Source: Dysidea avara (taxonomy: Eukaryota; Porifera; Demospongiae; Dictyoceratida; Dysideidae). From it: DNA of 64,000 nt. The DNA lies in assembly GCF_963678975.1 (NCBI RefSeq), contig NC_089285.1, forward strand, positions 7,860,694-7,924,693. Direction: 5' to 3'. Positions 48,947-59,729 of this stretch are shown here, in pieces. Made by a program: the position numbers and the translations under genes. The notes beneath the pieces are model-generated. The model ran no database searches. It saw nothing but the letters and a program-made list of their open reading frames with translations, and was not told the origin of the DNA. Every line of letters begins with the position of its first letter. Positions within the stretch are counted from its first letter, which is position 1.

Positions 48947-49975
48947 TTATGTATATACATGGAAAAGTGTGCTATTCTTTTCCACAAGGTACTGCATGGA
49001 AAATACAGCACTGCTGTATAGAAATATAGGTGAGGATATTTCTTCTTTGAGTTTCTTGAATGACTCTACTTGAGAGGCTTCCCATGTCCAGGAATTCTTG
49101 GTACTTAATAGCTCTCTCAATGGTTTGGAAAAATGGGCTATGTTAGGTGAGAATTTAGACATTTGGTTTACCATTCCCATAAATCTCCGTAGTTCTGTTA
49201 CTGAGGATGGTGATTTCATTGCTAGAATGGCTGATGTCTTCTGTGGGTCTAGTGAAATACCATGGTGATCAATGACATGACCCAGAAAGGTGATCTGTGT
49301 TTGGGAAAATTGACACTTATCAGGATTTAGAGTAATTCCAGCAGATTTTATTCGTTCCAACACTGCCTGAAGCCTACTGTCGTGTTCTGCTGGGGTAGTT
49401 CCGAACACCAGGATATCATCTATGTGGCATAGTACACCAGGGAGACCAGATAGGATATCATTAACTTCGGGTGCACTTGATATACCAAATGGTAATTTGT
49501 TGAAGCAAAATCGTCCATATGGTGTGACAAATATGGTCAATAGTCTAGATTCGTCAGCTAATGGGATTTGCCAAAATCCACTATTTGCGTCCAGCTTACT
49601 AAATATTGCTGCACCTGTTAGCTGGGCAAGAGTGGTATCAACTTTTGGCATTGGGTGTACCTCTCGTAGGACATTCTCATTCAGTGGTTTCATGTCTACA
49701 CAAATTTGCACAGCCCCTGAAGCCTTTGGCACGACCACCATTGCTGCACACCATGGTGTGGGTTCTGTCACCCGAGATATTACTCCAAGGTTCTTCAATT
49801 CTGTCTGTACTTTTGGTCTTAAAGCAAGAGGAATGTTTCTAGGGGTACATAAAGCAAATGGTTGTGCATCTTGTTTCAGTTGGATTTTGTATTCCTGTGT
49901 AAATGTGCCCAAACCTGAGAATATTAATGGGTACTGTGAAAGGATGTTTTTATCAACAGATTCTATGTGGGACAA
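48947..49975 (-). pseudogene. Ty3/gypsy-type reverse transcriptase (damaged)
   Basis: A 342-codon open frame has the order of RT motifs expected for a Ty3/gypsy Pol: PRNIPLALRPKVQTEL, CVDMKPLNENVLRE, FSKLDANSGFWQIPL, FNKLPFGISSAPE, CHIDDILVFG (two active-site aspartates present) and FLGHVIDHHGISLDPQK. Between SSAPE and the HIDD box, a few residues usual for the family are missing, which suggests a small in-frame deletion. The frame loses family resemblance shortly after LKEEISSP, so RNase H and integrase are absent. It is in a different frame from the protease ORF immediately upstream. No LTRs were recognised. It is an old, non-functional copy. Confidence 0.8.
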
Positions 49976-50350
49976 TTAACTTCAATGCCTTTATAGCTGG
50001 AAACCCTAGCAAATTGTTCTTCAAGTTCTTCACAATGTAAACTGGTTGAGTAGTATAAACTTCCTTGTATGCAATAGTGAGGGGTAACATACCCATGACT
50101 TTCAACTGAGAGTGGTCTGGGCCGCAGAGTGACACCTGTGGGTGTTGTAAAGGCTCACTTTGATCCAGGCTGTTCCATGTTGCTTCTGATATCACAGTAA
50201 CTTCGGCTCCAGTGTCGACCTTAAATGTTGTCACTTTGTCACCAAGGGCTACTTGCATTACCCAGCTATTGCCCATGTTCTGCACTGTGTCAACAAACTC
50301 CACTGTGTTGAGAAATTTTATTTCTTGTTGTACCTGTGCATCTGTTCCAC
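49953..50350 (-). pseudogene. Gypsy-type aspartic protease segment
   Basis: The minus-strand frame contains FKVDTGAEVTVIS, the D-T-G-A active site of retropepsin-like proteases, followed by the expected flap region and a LLG-F-P segment near the end. The frame runs into a stop just where the RT frame begins, so a frameshift separates protease from RT at about 49975-49990. Coding resemblance starts near 50350; no gag is visible upstream. Confidence 0.7.
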
Positions 50351-50407
50351 ATCCCCAGTAGTTATCATGTGGTAACTTAGCCGGAGCTTGTGGTATTACC
50401 GGCAGTT

Positions 50408-50466
50408 TTCATCTAGATCTGCTGACATGGGCGATAAGACCAGTTTTCTCAGACTGGGTCACATAT
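50408..50466. mobile_element. Terminus of the GACCCAGTCTG MITE family
   Basis: The inverse strand reads TGACCCAGTCTGAGAAAACT followed by GGTCTTATCGCCC, which matches the left end of the element at 15566. No opposite end was found nearby. Confidence 0.5.
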
Positions 50467-50550
50467 GTACATTGTATATGGCAACTTACAGTTAGTCAGT
50501 ATAAACAGAAGCACCATTTACAAAGAATAATAATTAGCTCAAATCAAGCA

Positions 50551-51826
50551 ATGGATGGGAAAGATGTAATTGAAAGACGTGGATGTCTGTACTTGTTTAG
50601 GAACACTCCAAAGGTAAAAGCAACATGTACTTCATCAGTCCAGTACTTTATCTCTACATCATATCAAACCAGTCATGCTAAAAAAGGGTGTGACCCTCGC
50701 TATAAAAACCAGGGTCAAAAACTTGAAAATCAAACGTGGTGGCAAAAATGGCTGCAATGATGCTAATATTTAATGGTGACAAATCCGACATTAACATCAT
50801 TGCAGGCATCCACCTGCAATTTCACAACTTTTTCACCCTGGCTTTTCAAATGAAGGCTGCACCCCATTTTTTCATCTTGAACACTACCAAGGTAAAATAG
50901 CACTATATGTACTGTATTCATCCAGTACTTTCAATATGCAGGAGTTGCATTATTTTTAGGATGATCTAGCTAATTTTGTTGCTGCGTTTTGTAGCTAGAT
51001 AATCTAGATTGCAGTAACAGAAACAAACTCAAAAATTAGGAATTTCTAGGAGTAAAAGTAGTAGTATGGGATTGTCTTTGCCTACAGGTATACTGGAGAA
51101 CATTAAATTTTAATCCCTACTTCAAGTCTATATCCAAATTGAATTATGGGTCAAATGGTGACTTGTATATCAGCACTGGCTGTGGTATTCAGGACTAATA
51201 GTGAAACAGGAAGTAATAAAACAGTGTGAGGCAAAGATAAGTACTATTTTCTTCCTTTCCTTCCAGCCATCCTATTAAAAATTATTAATCCAACAATAGT
51301 AGCAAATACCACTAAGCAACAGATTTACCACTGAAAAGGCTAATCATGTTTGGAAACCGTGGTTATGGTACTTAAGTAACATTTACCTTAGCAATAGTTA
51401 TCTAGCAACCATGCATATGTATTGTTGCTATGGAACTACTATAAAGTCTTATCACCATGGTAATACATTGGTCATGTGCATTTAAAAGTGACATCATACT
51501 ATTATAGTCATTTGCATTAGTATTTCATATTTATACTAAGCCTAAATACTTTGAGAGTGTTTTGTTGTAACTCATTCGCACGTTGACTGGTCACATAGTA
51601 GTCTAACATCGATTTCATTTGCATACCTTGCATACTGGTAAAACCAAGTTTCCAACTATAAGATTTTTCAAGCATGTACAGAAATTAAGCTGTATTATCA
51701 TAGGAGTCAACAAGCACCAGCAGTACCACACCAACTCCAGCTTCTGTGGATGCTGAAGATGATGATGATGCTGTTTTGCCACCACCTCCGCAGAGCAAAA
51801 GAAGAAGACTGATGCTACCATTGAAG
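50551..51826 (+). CDS. Candidate two-exon gene piece, unknown
   Basis: An ATG at 50551 opens MDGKDVIERRGCLYLFRNTP and reaches a GTAAAA donor after 50613 in phase 0. At 51704-51826 a 41-codon phase-0 exon (AG acceptor, GTACCC donor) encodes a Ser/Thr-rich, then acidic, then PPPPQSKRRRL stretch, resembling a linker with a nuclear localisation signal. Direct joining keeps frame, but exons between them or beyond 51826 are likely. The product is not recognised. Confidence 0.3.
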
Positions 51827-52251
51827 GTACCCATAAAATATAGTGGGTACTGGGTAATAACTATTGCTTTAGAATGATGAGGGTTACAGCAATAAGTTCA
51901 TTGTTGTTACTTTTAAAAACTAGGTACTATGTAGCTCTACCAATAGTTCATAGCTAAATTATTAATTGCAAGAATTGGTTCGCATCCACCTGGGCCCTTG
52001 TTTCTTGTTAATAACTCTTGTTACAAGGGCCACTGCCCAAACATTTAGTAGTGCTGTGAAGCGCTATAAATGCCAGAACTGTTAATATAAAAAAAACGCT
52101 TTGATATGGGCAAGAACAAGTGGCTTTTAAAATACCTCATACATTTAGTATGGACGATTCAGGTGAGCAAACATGCTTACAACATGAAAACATACTTGTT
52201 CCAGTACAAAACCATTGTGATGTGTTCACCTCTTTAAAATTACTGTATTTG

Positions 52252-52440
52252 GTGGGGCCCAGGTGAATGCGTACCGACTTTTGGCCTAAAAGTGGTATGA
52301 GTGGTTTGTGGTCGCTTTCTAATTGAATATGTTTGCCAAGAGTATACTCTGAGAATTTCTCCAAGGCCCACGTCAGTGCTAAAGCCTCCTTCTCAATTTG
52401 GGCATACCGAAGTTCTGTCTCACTTAGGGCACGTGAGGCA
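52252..52440 (-). pseudogene. Gypsy-type RNase H fragment
   Basis: The minus strand reads SETELRYAQIEKEALALTWA, then EKFSEYTLGKHIQLESDHKP and LIPLLGQKS, typical of Ty3/gypsy RNase H. On the minus strand it lies upstream of the protease/RT copy rather than downstream, so it is a separate fragment or a rearranged piece. Resemblance stops after about 63 codons. Confidence 0.65.
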
Positions 52441-52449
52441 AAAGCCCTT

Positions 52450-53750
52450 CTTCAATAAGACACTCAGAACATTGTTTGTCATGCATTAATCAATTATAAA
52501 TTATTATACTTCTTTCATTCGTGTTTCCCATTTATGGTATGTACTGTCCAACTTGACAGCAGCTCATGGTTAGAGGCTAGCTTCAATCACATGGCAAAGT
52601 TGTTAGCCCAGTTGCATACCTTTACCACGTCCAGTATGTGCATAGACAGGTGACATATATATTACGATGATAATTTCACTGTGGCAGTTCATTTAGCCTG
52701 CAAACAGAAACAAACAACTCAATACATTTTTAAATGTGGTAGTTATGTGTCCAACTCAGCAAAATCCTCATATGTGTCCAACTCAGCAAAATCCTTGGCA
52801 TATCACAAAGCACCACTGTTGGACCTGTATAAGTGTTGTATATGTACAATCATTAATTATCAAACCTGACAAACACATAATGGACATATCACATGCTGGA
52901 AGGAATGATGTGGCGGACACGGCTTTACAATACAATCATTGTTATACAATGTTTTACTTTCAGCAGGTAGTACATATGAATAATAGTTAGCATCTTATAT
53001 AGTTACTGTGGGTTTGTCCCACCACCCCTGCATACCATCCCACAATTCAGCTCCATTTCACAGTTTTAACTATGCCACTAATACAAGCTTGGAGTTCCAC
53101 ATGCCAGACAAGTGGGCAGTTTAAATCTTGCTACACAGTCACAACATTAAAGAATACTTATAAGCATTTGATGATTGATGCACAGTAAAGAGGAAATTGT
53201 TCATTATCAATATCAGTAGATATATAATTAACATCTTGCAGAGGAGGCTCGTCATGCTACATCAAACATCTTATGGTCTCCAAAATTGTCCAAACCATTC
53301 AACTGTGATGCTAAAAATTATTGAATTTAATTATTTTAAAAGGACTCTGGGAACCATAGATTATGGTTCCCAGAACCCTACTCAACACTTGTTTGGCTTT
53401 CATAACTAATAAACAAATGCTACGAACATTATGCATACCACTTAAAAGTGTCAAAGGACTCCATATGGACGATGATATTTTCAGTGCCCCATTTGGTTCT
53501 GCAGGCAATGTCGTAGGGCTATGACACGCGGCGAACCATGAGCTCCTCTGGTTTAGGGTAGTAAAGATCAATCACCCTATCTCATACACACTTATGCTAA
53601 TCCAGTTTGGTAAATCAGCTAAGTACTTACACACAGACACAGATGCACACCCACACACCAGGAATATGGCAGGAAACACCAACAAAATAGTTATGAGAAA
53701 TCTTGATAGCTGAGATTTCTGAAAACTTTCATGTTTTCAAAGCTGCAAAC
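52450..53750. other. No supported gene; one strong hairpin
   Basis: A perfect 10-bp stem GGGAACCATA-GAT-TATGGTTCCC lies near 53349-53371. A short direct repeat TATGTGTCCAACTCAGCAAAATCC occurs at about 52744 and 52771. Otherwise nothing recognisable. Confidence 0.4.
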
Positions 53751-53759
53751 AGTGAGCTG

Positions 53760-54875
53760 CGTACCCACTGATTTTTCTTGTCTAAAGATGGGACATCTTG
53801 ACAGAACATGCCAACAAAAGATGGGACATCTTGATGGCTGAAAATCATGAGTACAGAGCTAAAGCTTGTACCGTTTTGCAACTGCAAACATCGTAATAAC
53901 ATTGATATTGATAAACAGTTACGTACCCACTGATTTTTCCTGCCTAAAGATGGGACATCTTGACAGGACTTGCCAACAAAAGATGGGACATCTTGATGGC
54001 TGAAAATCATGAGTACAGAGCCAAAGCTTGTACGGCTTTGAAACTGAAAACATCGTAATAACACTGATATTGATAAACAGCTACATGCTCACTGATTTTT
54101 CCTGCCTAAAGATGGGACATCTTGACAGGACTTGCCAACAAAAGATGGGACATCTTGATGGCTGAAAATCATGAGTACAGAGCCAAAGCTTGTACGGCTT
54201 TGAAACTGAAAACACCGTAATAACACTGATATTGATAAACAGCTACATGCTCACTGATTTTTCCTGCCTAAAGATGGGACATCTTGACAGGACTTGCCAA
54301 CAAAAGATGGGACATCTTGATGGCTGAAAATCATGAGTACAGAGCTAAAGCTTGTACGGCTTTGAAACTGCGAACACCGTAATAACACTGATATTGATAA
54401 ACAGCTACGTACCCGCTGATTTTTCCTGCCTAAAGATGGAACATCTTGACAGGACTTGCCAACAAAAGATGGGACATCTTGATGGCTGAAAATCATGAGT
54501 ACAGAGCTAAAGCTTGTACCGTTTTGAAACTGTGAATATCGTAATGCATTGACATTAATAAACAGCTACGTGCTCACTGATTTTTCCTGCCTAAAGATGG
54601 GACATCTTGACAGGACTTGCCAACAAAAGATGGGACATCTTGATGGCTGAAAATCATGAGTACAGAGCTAAAGCTTGTACGGCTTTGAAACTACGAACAC
54701 CGTAATAACACTGATATTGATAAACAGTTATGTACCCACTGATTTTTCCTGTCTAAAGATGGGACATCTTGACAGGACTTGCCAACAAAAGATGGGACAT
54801 CTTGATGGCTGAAAGTCATGAGTACAGAGCTAAAGCTTGTACGGCTTTGAAACTGTGAACATCGTAATGAAAGCT
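53760..54875. repeat. 162-bp satellite, seven copies
   Basis: GATTTTTCCTG starts at about 53770, 53932, 54094, 54256, 54417, 54579 and 54741, a 161-162 bp period. Each unit contains the phrase GATGGGACATCTTGA twice, about 45 bp apart. Units differ by a few substitutions. The period is 54 codons, and the minus strand is open over whole units with a QDVPS motif repeated, but no start context or splice site supports a gene. Confidence 0.9.
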
Positions 54876-55133
54876 AAAAAACCATGAGTACAAAGTTAAT
54901 CAGCGATTATCAAACATAGAACGTCTTTGAAGTGGCCTATTTTCTTCATTGATTTACAGATACATTATGGAATTACGATGTGGGTTAGGTTTACACCTCT
55001 TGAGTTCACCAAAGACTTAAATACAGGTCGGCTCACCATTTTTTTGTTCTAGTGAGGGTACGGAGAGTATACTATCTAACAGGATATCTCGTCAGATGTG
55101 TCAGTCACTCTGAGGATAGCTACATGTTAGCCG

Positions 55134-55649
55134 CTAGCTCAGTACATCGGTAATGAAGAGACGGTTGTTTCTTCCGTTTATCGTCCAATACTTGAACACA
55201 ATACAGTAGCAGAATGATAGGTACCACACGAGGTCTAAAGATTGTTCTGGAATTATTTTAACAGATGCGCACCTTTTAACTGGTGGAGGCGTGCGCACAA
55301 CGAACCATCTTTGATCATCAAAATCACGTGCGGTTTCATTTTGACGGAAGTGATCGGATACTGACGCTAAACAGTCTAACGCAGCCGGATTGTTGAAGAA
55401 AACTAGGGTTAAACATGGCGCAACATTGGCGCTACTCAATACCAATGACTGCGACGATACTTTCATGGAATTTGGGGGGGGGGGGGGGGGGATTTCGGGT
55501 GCTTGGCAGCTGAGACGTAATGACGCTTGACTGAGCAGATCCAAATGTGAAGGATGCCATCGTGTCAAACACCTCAGATTGTTTTCGCCAATCGATACGG
55601 TGAAATACGTATTGTTTTTAATAACTGTTTTATGTATTATAACAGACAT
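55134..55649 (-). CDS. Candidate first exon or small ORF, divergent from 55954
   Basis: A 171-codon frame starting MSVIIHKTVIKNNTYFTVSI. An 18-base G run (55474-55491) encodes part of a polyproline stretch, so its reading frame depends on that homopolymer length. A GTGCGC donor-like site follows TPPPVKR. No domain recognised. The frame may be a real first exon sharing the CpG-rich interval with the plus-strand gene, or chance. Confidence 0.3.
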   Translation of the reverse strand: MSVIIHKTVIKNNTYFTVSIGENNLRCLTRWHPSHLDLLSQASLRLSCQAPEIPPPPPPNSMKVSSQSLVLSSANVAPCLTLVFFNNPAALDCLASVSDHFRQNETARDFDDQRWFVVRTPPPVKRCASVKIIPEQSLDLVWYLSFCYCIVFKYWTINGRNNRLFITDVLS

Positions 55650-55953
55650 TCCGGGTTGAGAGAACTACCGTCCTAGTCTGCTTTCTTCTCTTAGAACACT
55701 AAGCTGTGTGATGGTATGTACTCTTTGGTAAGTATAGTTGTGTTTTGGTTGGTAAGCCATGGCTGTTTTGTAGTGCAATCGCAGTTTATTGGACCAAAGT
55801 TCACGTGTGCCCTTAGTGGATGATGTCAACCCAATATCTGCTATGTTAATCCATAGATAATATACCCACCTGGATATGAAACTAATAAGCGCCCCCGGTT
55901 ATAGGCTGGTTTCGTGCCCCTCGCGCGCCCACTACACTATTGTTAATGCAGAT

Positions 55954-56292
55954 ATGGCGGCTAAAGGTAAAAATCTGTCACAGAAGGCACAGTTAGTTGG
56001 TTTCCAAGAAGTCCTGCGAGATATTTATTTTTCTGAAGACTTAAAGATTCAGTCTGATCGATGTAAAAACATTTTGGTGACAATCGACGGTTTGTGTGTT
56101 AAAGAGAACAATGATTTTTGTGCTATGTACAAGTTAATACGCGAAGAAATACAGGAGAAGAGGAAGACGGTGACCGTTAAACAAAAGTTGTTTCAAGCTG
56201 CATACTTATATCAAGTAGAGAGGTTGCCTATCGTGCTGCAGCGACTAGGGACCGAGGAAGAAGGCAGCATGAACGACATCATATTGTGGCAG
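55954..56292 (+). CDS. First exon of an unknown gene
   Basis: ATG at 55954 in a good context (GATATGGCGG) opens MAAKGKNLSQKAQLVGFQEV and runs 113 codons to CAG|GTTAGC at 56292, phase 0. The peptide is charged and mainly helical, with regularly spaced hydrophobics (LRDIYF, KNILVTIDGLCV, YKLIREEIQEKRK, LFQAAYLYQVERLPIVLQRL). CpG-containing sequence lies upstream, consistent with a promoter. No downstream exon was identified before 58 kb. If unspliced, the frame ends at 56364. No family recognised. Confidence 0.45.
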
Positions 56293-56369
56293 GTTAGCCG
56301 GTTACACTGTAACTTTTTCATCAGTAGGCAGGTCACATCTCTTGACCGTACCTGGCTAGGCTAGAGGCC

Positions 56370-58000
56370 TTTGAGTATGTTCATTTGGTGTGATATCAAG
56401 AAATGCCAACTGTACATGTGCACCTGTGTAGCTGAATAATATACTTTGCTGGCAAATATTTTGAACCATTGTTTTAATCTTTTAAATTTATAATAATATT
56501 ATCGTACTAAAGCTGTCTAGTAGTGTAGAATGAGTGCGCTTCCTAGTTTCATATCCATGTGGAGTATATTATGTCTATACACAGTTAAAAAGGGGGAGTT
56601 CAATAAACACCCTGTATCATTGCTTTCAGTTACTCCCCAGTGTTATAGTTACTCCCTAGGAGTTCAAGTAACACCCCATGGGGTGTTTAATAAACTTAAA
56701 AAATATTAATGCTTGCTTTTACTCCCTCGATGGTGTCTTGTTAATCCTTAAAGAGGTGTTTGGTAAACTTCTACAAGCATGTGGCTTACTTACACTTTAT
56801 ATGGGGTGTTTCACTAAGCTTTCAAAGGGTGTATTTTAAGTTACTGTATCATAAATTTGCCTGGCATTAAATTAACATGTTCATTGCACACTATTAATGC
56901 AAAGCTGAGTTTGTTAATATGGTCAATAGTTCAGATAGTCAGTTGGAAGGTGAAATAGGTGCTTTCTTGTGAGTAGTTAAAATTTTATGATTCCAAGACG
57001 CTTTTCTACCTATATAGCTTTCACCTCTACCACCACTATGCATTATAATATTCTATTAATATATAGCCCAAGTAAGCAATACCAATCAGGCAGCTAAGTA
57101 TCAAACACAGGTTTCACCAACTACATAAGAATGTAATGAATTGTAACTGTTTACTCTGCATATGTGTGACATTATAATTGTGTTTACTGTGTTCACCCTG
57201 TATTATCATTAGTTCAATTATACTTTGCACCTACAGACTGTTTTGTATCACACCCGCATGATACCTTAGGATTATGGTTGTGTACCATACGTTGTTTTGG
57301 TATTTTTGTAGGGTTTATTATGTCTGCATGTACTTAGGTCACTGATCATGCTCTCTTTATTTTTGTATTAAGTGTAACTCTTACACATACATGAGTCACT
57401 ATAGCCTTGTAACTTTTCATAATTCAGTGCAGTATCCATATATACAGTTGTGTTGGGTTAATTCAGTTGAAGTGCACAAGTGGCCTCTGCTAAATATACT
57501 GATACAATATATGATATGAAGTTAAATAGCCACTGGACTCAAGCAGTGGAGATGTACAGAAATGTACTGTATTATGATGTAAATATCTAGACTAAGTTGT
57601 ATAGATCTGTCCCCGCAACACCATTACCATAACACCCACATATACAGGCAATTTTCCTAAAGTCAACCTACATAAATTTATGGTTGATACATAATAGTTT
57701 TTGTACACCTGAAGACCAAATTCTACACAATGTGCAAGCACAGGTCCACATTTTAACTGCAGTAATTCTACATGGGTACTCTCAACAGGATAAACTTGTA
57801 CCTTAGCCAAACTCTCTACAGGATGACTTCAGGATGACTTTTGTTGCTATCATAAAGAGACTTTAATCTGCCACTCAGAAGAGTAATGGTTAAGTGTGTC
57901 AATAATGTAATGTAATTATCTACCCTGACCTCATCAGAAGTGAAGTCTTTTACACAAATTAGATACAGATAGTCAATTTTACTGTAAAAAAAATTTCGAT
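56370..58000. other. No supported exon; palindromic GGGTGTT cluster
   Basis: Between 56590 and 56830 the words ACTCCC, ACACCCC and GGGTGTTTA(A)TAAACT recur in both orientations, including a perfect 18-bp palindrome AACACCCCATGGGGTGTT near 56670. This may be a short inverted-repeat element. The rest, to 58 kb, shows nothing recognisable. Confidence 0.4.
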
Positions 58001-58019
58001 TGTGGATGGCGTCTACTTT

Positions 58020-58299
58020 ATCCTTTTCACTTTCACCTTCCTTCTCACAGACTTTTGAGTGCTACTATTGACCTTAAACTGCCTTGCTCAAACCGCGTAT
58101 TTTGTCGGAGTTCGAAGGTGACGTCGTGGACGGCTGGTACAGCCGTTCGACAGTCTTACTGTCTCCTAAACGCTCACGCTGTTGTACCGTGGCTCTAGTA
58201 AATAACGGTACCTGTGAAGGCAAGCCATCTTTTTGGTAGGAACATTCGTGGTTGTTGTTATTGTGCAGGTTTCAACGTCTGGCACCTTTCATTGTCAAG
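58020..58299 (+). other. Presumed LINE 5' untranslated region
   Basis: A CpG-richer block, unlike the AT-rich left flank, begins near 58080 and runs into ORF1. I take it as the 5' UTR with internal promoter of the LINE; the exact 5' end is not resolved. Confidence 0.45.
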
Positions 58300-59361
58300 A
58301 TGACCACACCAGCAGTCAAGCGGGGACGCGAAGAAGATAACACCCCACCAAAAGCACTGAGTATGCCAGGTGATATTTGTAACCATTGTAAAAAGAAGTG
58401 TACTACCAAGGGTAAAGGTAGTGAGGCAGCTCAGTGTGATATTTGTTTTTCTTGGGTCCACACAGCTTGTGAGGGTCTAAGTAAGGAGCAGTACAAACTG
58501 CTTGCAGAGGTTACTAAAAGTATTCCTAACCTTGTTTACTGCTGCAAGTTGAATGGTTGTGAAACACGTTTTAAGCAGTTGGTCAGAAATACAGATGTAT
58601 CTACTAATAGTGTTGACAGTATTACAGTTAATCTTCAACAAGGTCATGAGCTAGTCAGCAGAAAATTACAAGAAACAGCTTCCAAGATAGAAGAGTTATC
58701 TGCCTGTCTAGTAGCCCTATCATCAAAGGTTTAAGCCCTTGCACATGATCAGTCTAAATCTGACAAAAGTGTTCCTACAACCAAACCCCCTTCACATCCT
58801 CCACCTTCCACCGGTGCTGCAGAAGCCATAAATGTCATCAGAGAATATTCAGAAAGGGAACGTCGTAAATGTAATGTTGTATACAATTTATCAGAATCAG
58901 ATGAAGATAGTGATGCTTTTGCTCACGTCTGTAAAGAGGGTCTCAGGCTTACCATAAAGATAGTTAAGGTACTACGATTAGGTAGATCTGCTAGCAACAA
59001 AGCTAGACCTCTCTTAGTAACAGTCACAGATCTAGAAGAGAAGCTGCTAATCCTAAGAAATGCTCATAATCTTCACTGCCACAAAGACTTCAGTAACATT
59101 TTTATCTCACCTGATAGAACAAGACAAGAGAGAGATACATTTAGAATGCTCAGAGATGAATTAAAAAGAAGGAAGTTAAGTGGAGAAACTAACTTGGTAA
59201 TAAGAAATAACAAAATAGTAGTGTTAAGCAAGCCAGTTAATAATAACCCTGATCCCGTTACTACTGCCCATACATCTGCACCACCAACTCAAATTCAAGC
59301 CATGGATCAATCGCCACTCATTACTTTTGCTACCCCACCTCCCTCTAACAATTGTTCCTGA
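58300..59361 (+). pseudogene. LINE ORF1 with one in-frame stop
   Basis: ATG at 58300 (MTTPAVKRGREEDNTPP). The frame continues to TGA at 59359-59361, interrupted only by TAA at 58732-58734, where the surrounding codons (SSKV / ALAHDQSKSDKS) read on without a shift. Residues about 26-75 hold a PHD-like zinc finger, CNHCKKKC...CDICFSWVHTACEGLS, as in CR1/L2-group ORF1 proteins that bind RNA or chromatin. A coiled-coil-like stretch and a second conserved-looking part (RKCNVVYNL...VLRLGR) follow, as in the RRM-like region of such ORF1s. The stop may be a CAA-to-TAA change. Confidence 0.75.
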
Positions 59362-59362
59362 C

Positions 59363-59729
59363 CCTGTTAATAGTACACCTACATCTAATCTACCTTCTAA
59401 AAAATTAACATTGATTTCAGTAAACATACAATCCGTAGTTAGTAAAAAGCAAGCTTTGTGGGAATCTATTGACTTGTACCAACCTGATTTCATTACTGGT
59501 TGCGAAACATGGCTATCCCAATCAGTTTTTGACAGTGAAGTTCTCCCTGAAAATTATAGAATCTATAGGAAAGATCGAAGTGATGGCTATGGAGGTACTC
59601 TAATTGGTATAAAAAGGCAGTACCAATCGGAACTTATTGACTGTGACAACCACTGTGAAATATGCGCAGTAAAAGTGAAAGCATCTTCAAACTCTAGTGA
59701 CATAATGATACGTATAAGTGTATACAGAC
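59363..59729 (+). CDS. LINE ORF2, 5' part (endonuclease), cut by hAT insertion
   Basis: In a frame different from ORF1 and overlapping its end, the sequence reads KLTLISVNIQSVVSKKQALW, FITGCETWL and YGGTLIGIK, the opening motifs of the apurinic-type (EEP) endonuclease of non-LTR retrotransposons: an N residue after SV and the E in GCETWL are the expected metal-site residues. The start codon of ORF2 is not obvious; the frame is open from about 59325. The frame is interrupted after VYR at 59729 by a hAT element and resumes at 62299. Confidence 0.75.

Noticed and set aside
54251..54496. Protein-coding gene in the 162-bp satellite
   Set aside because: The frame is broken in other units, and no start or splice signals are present.
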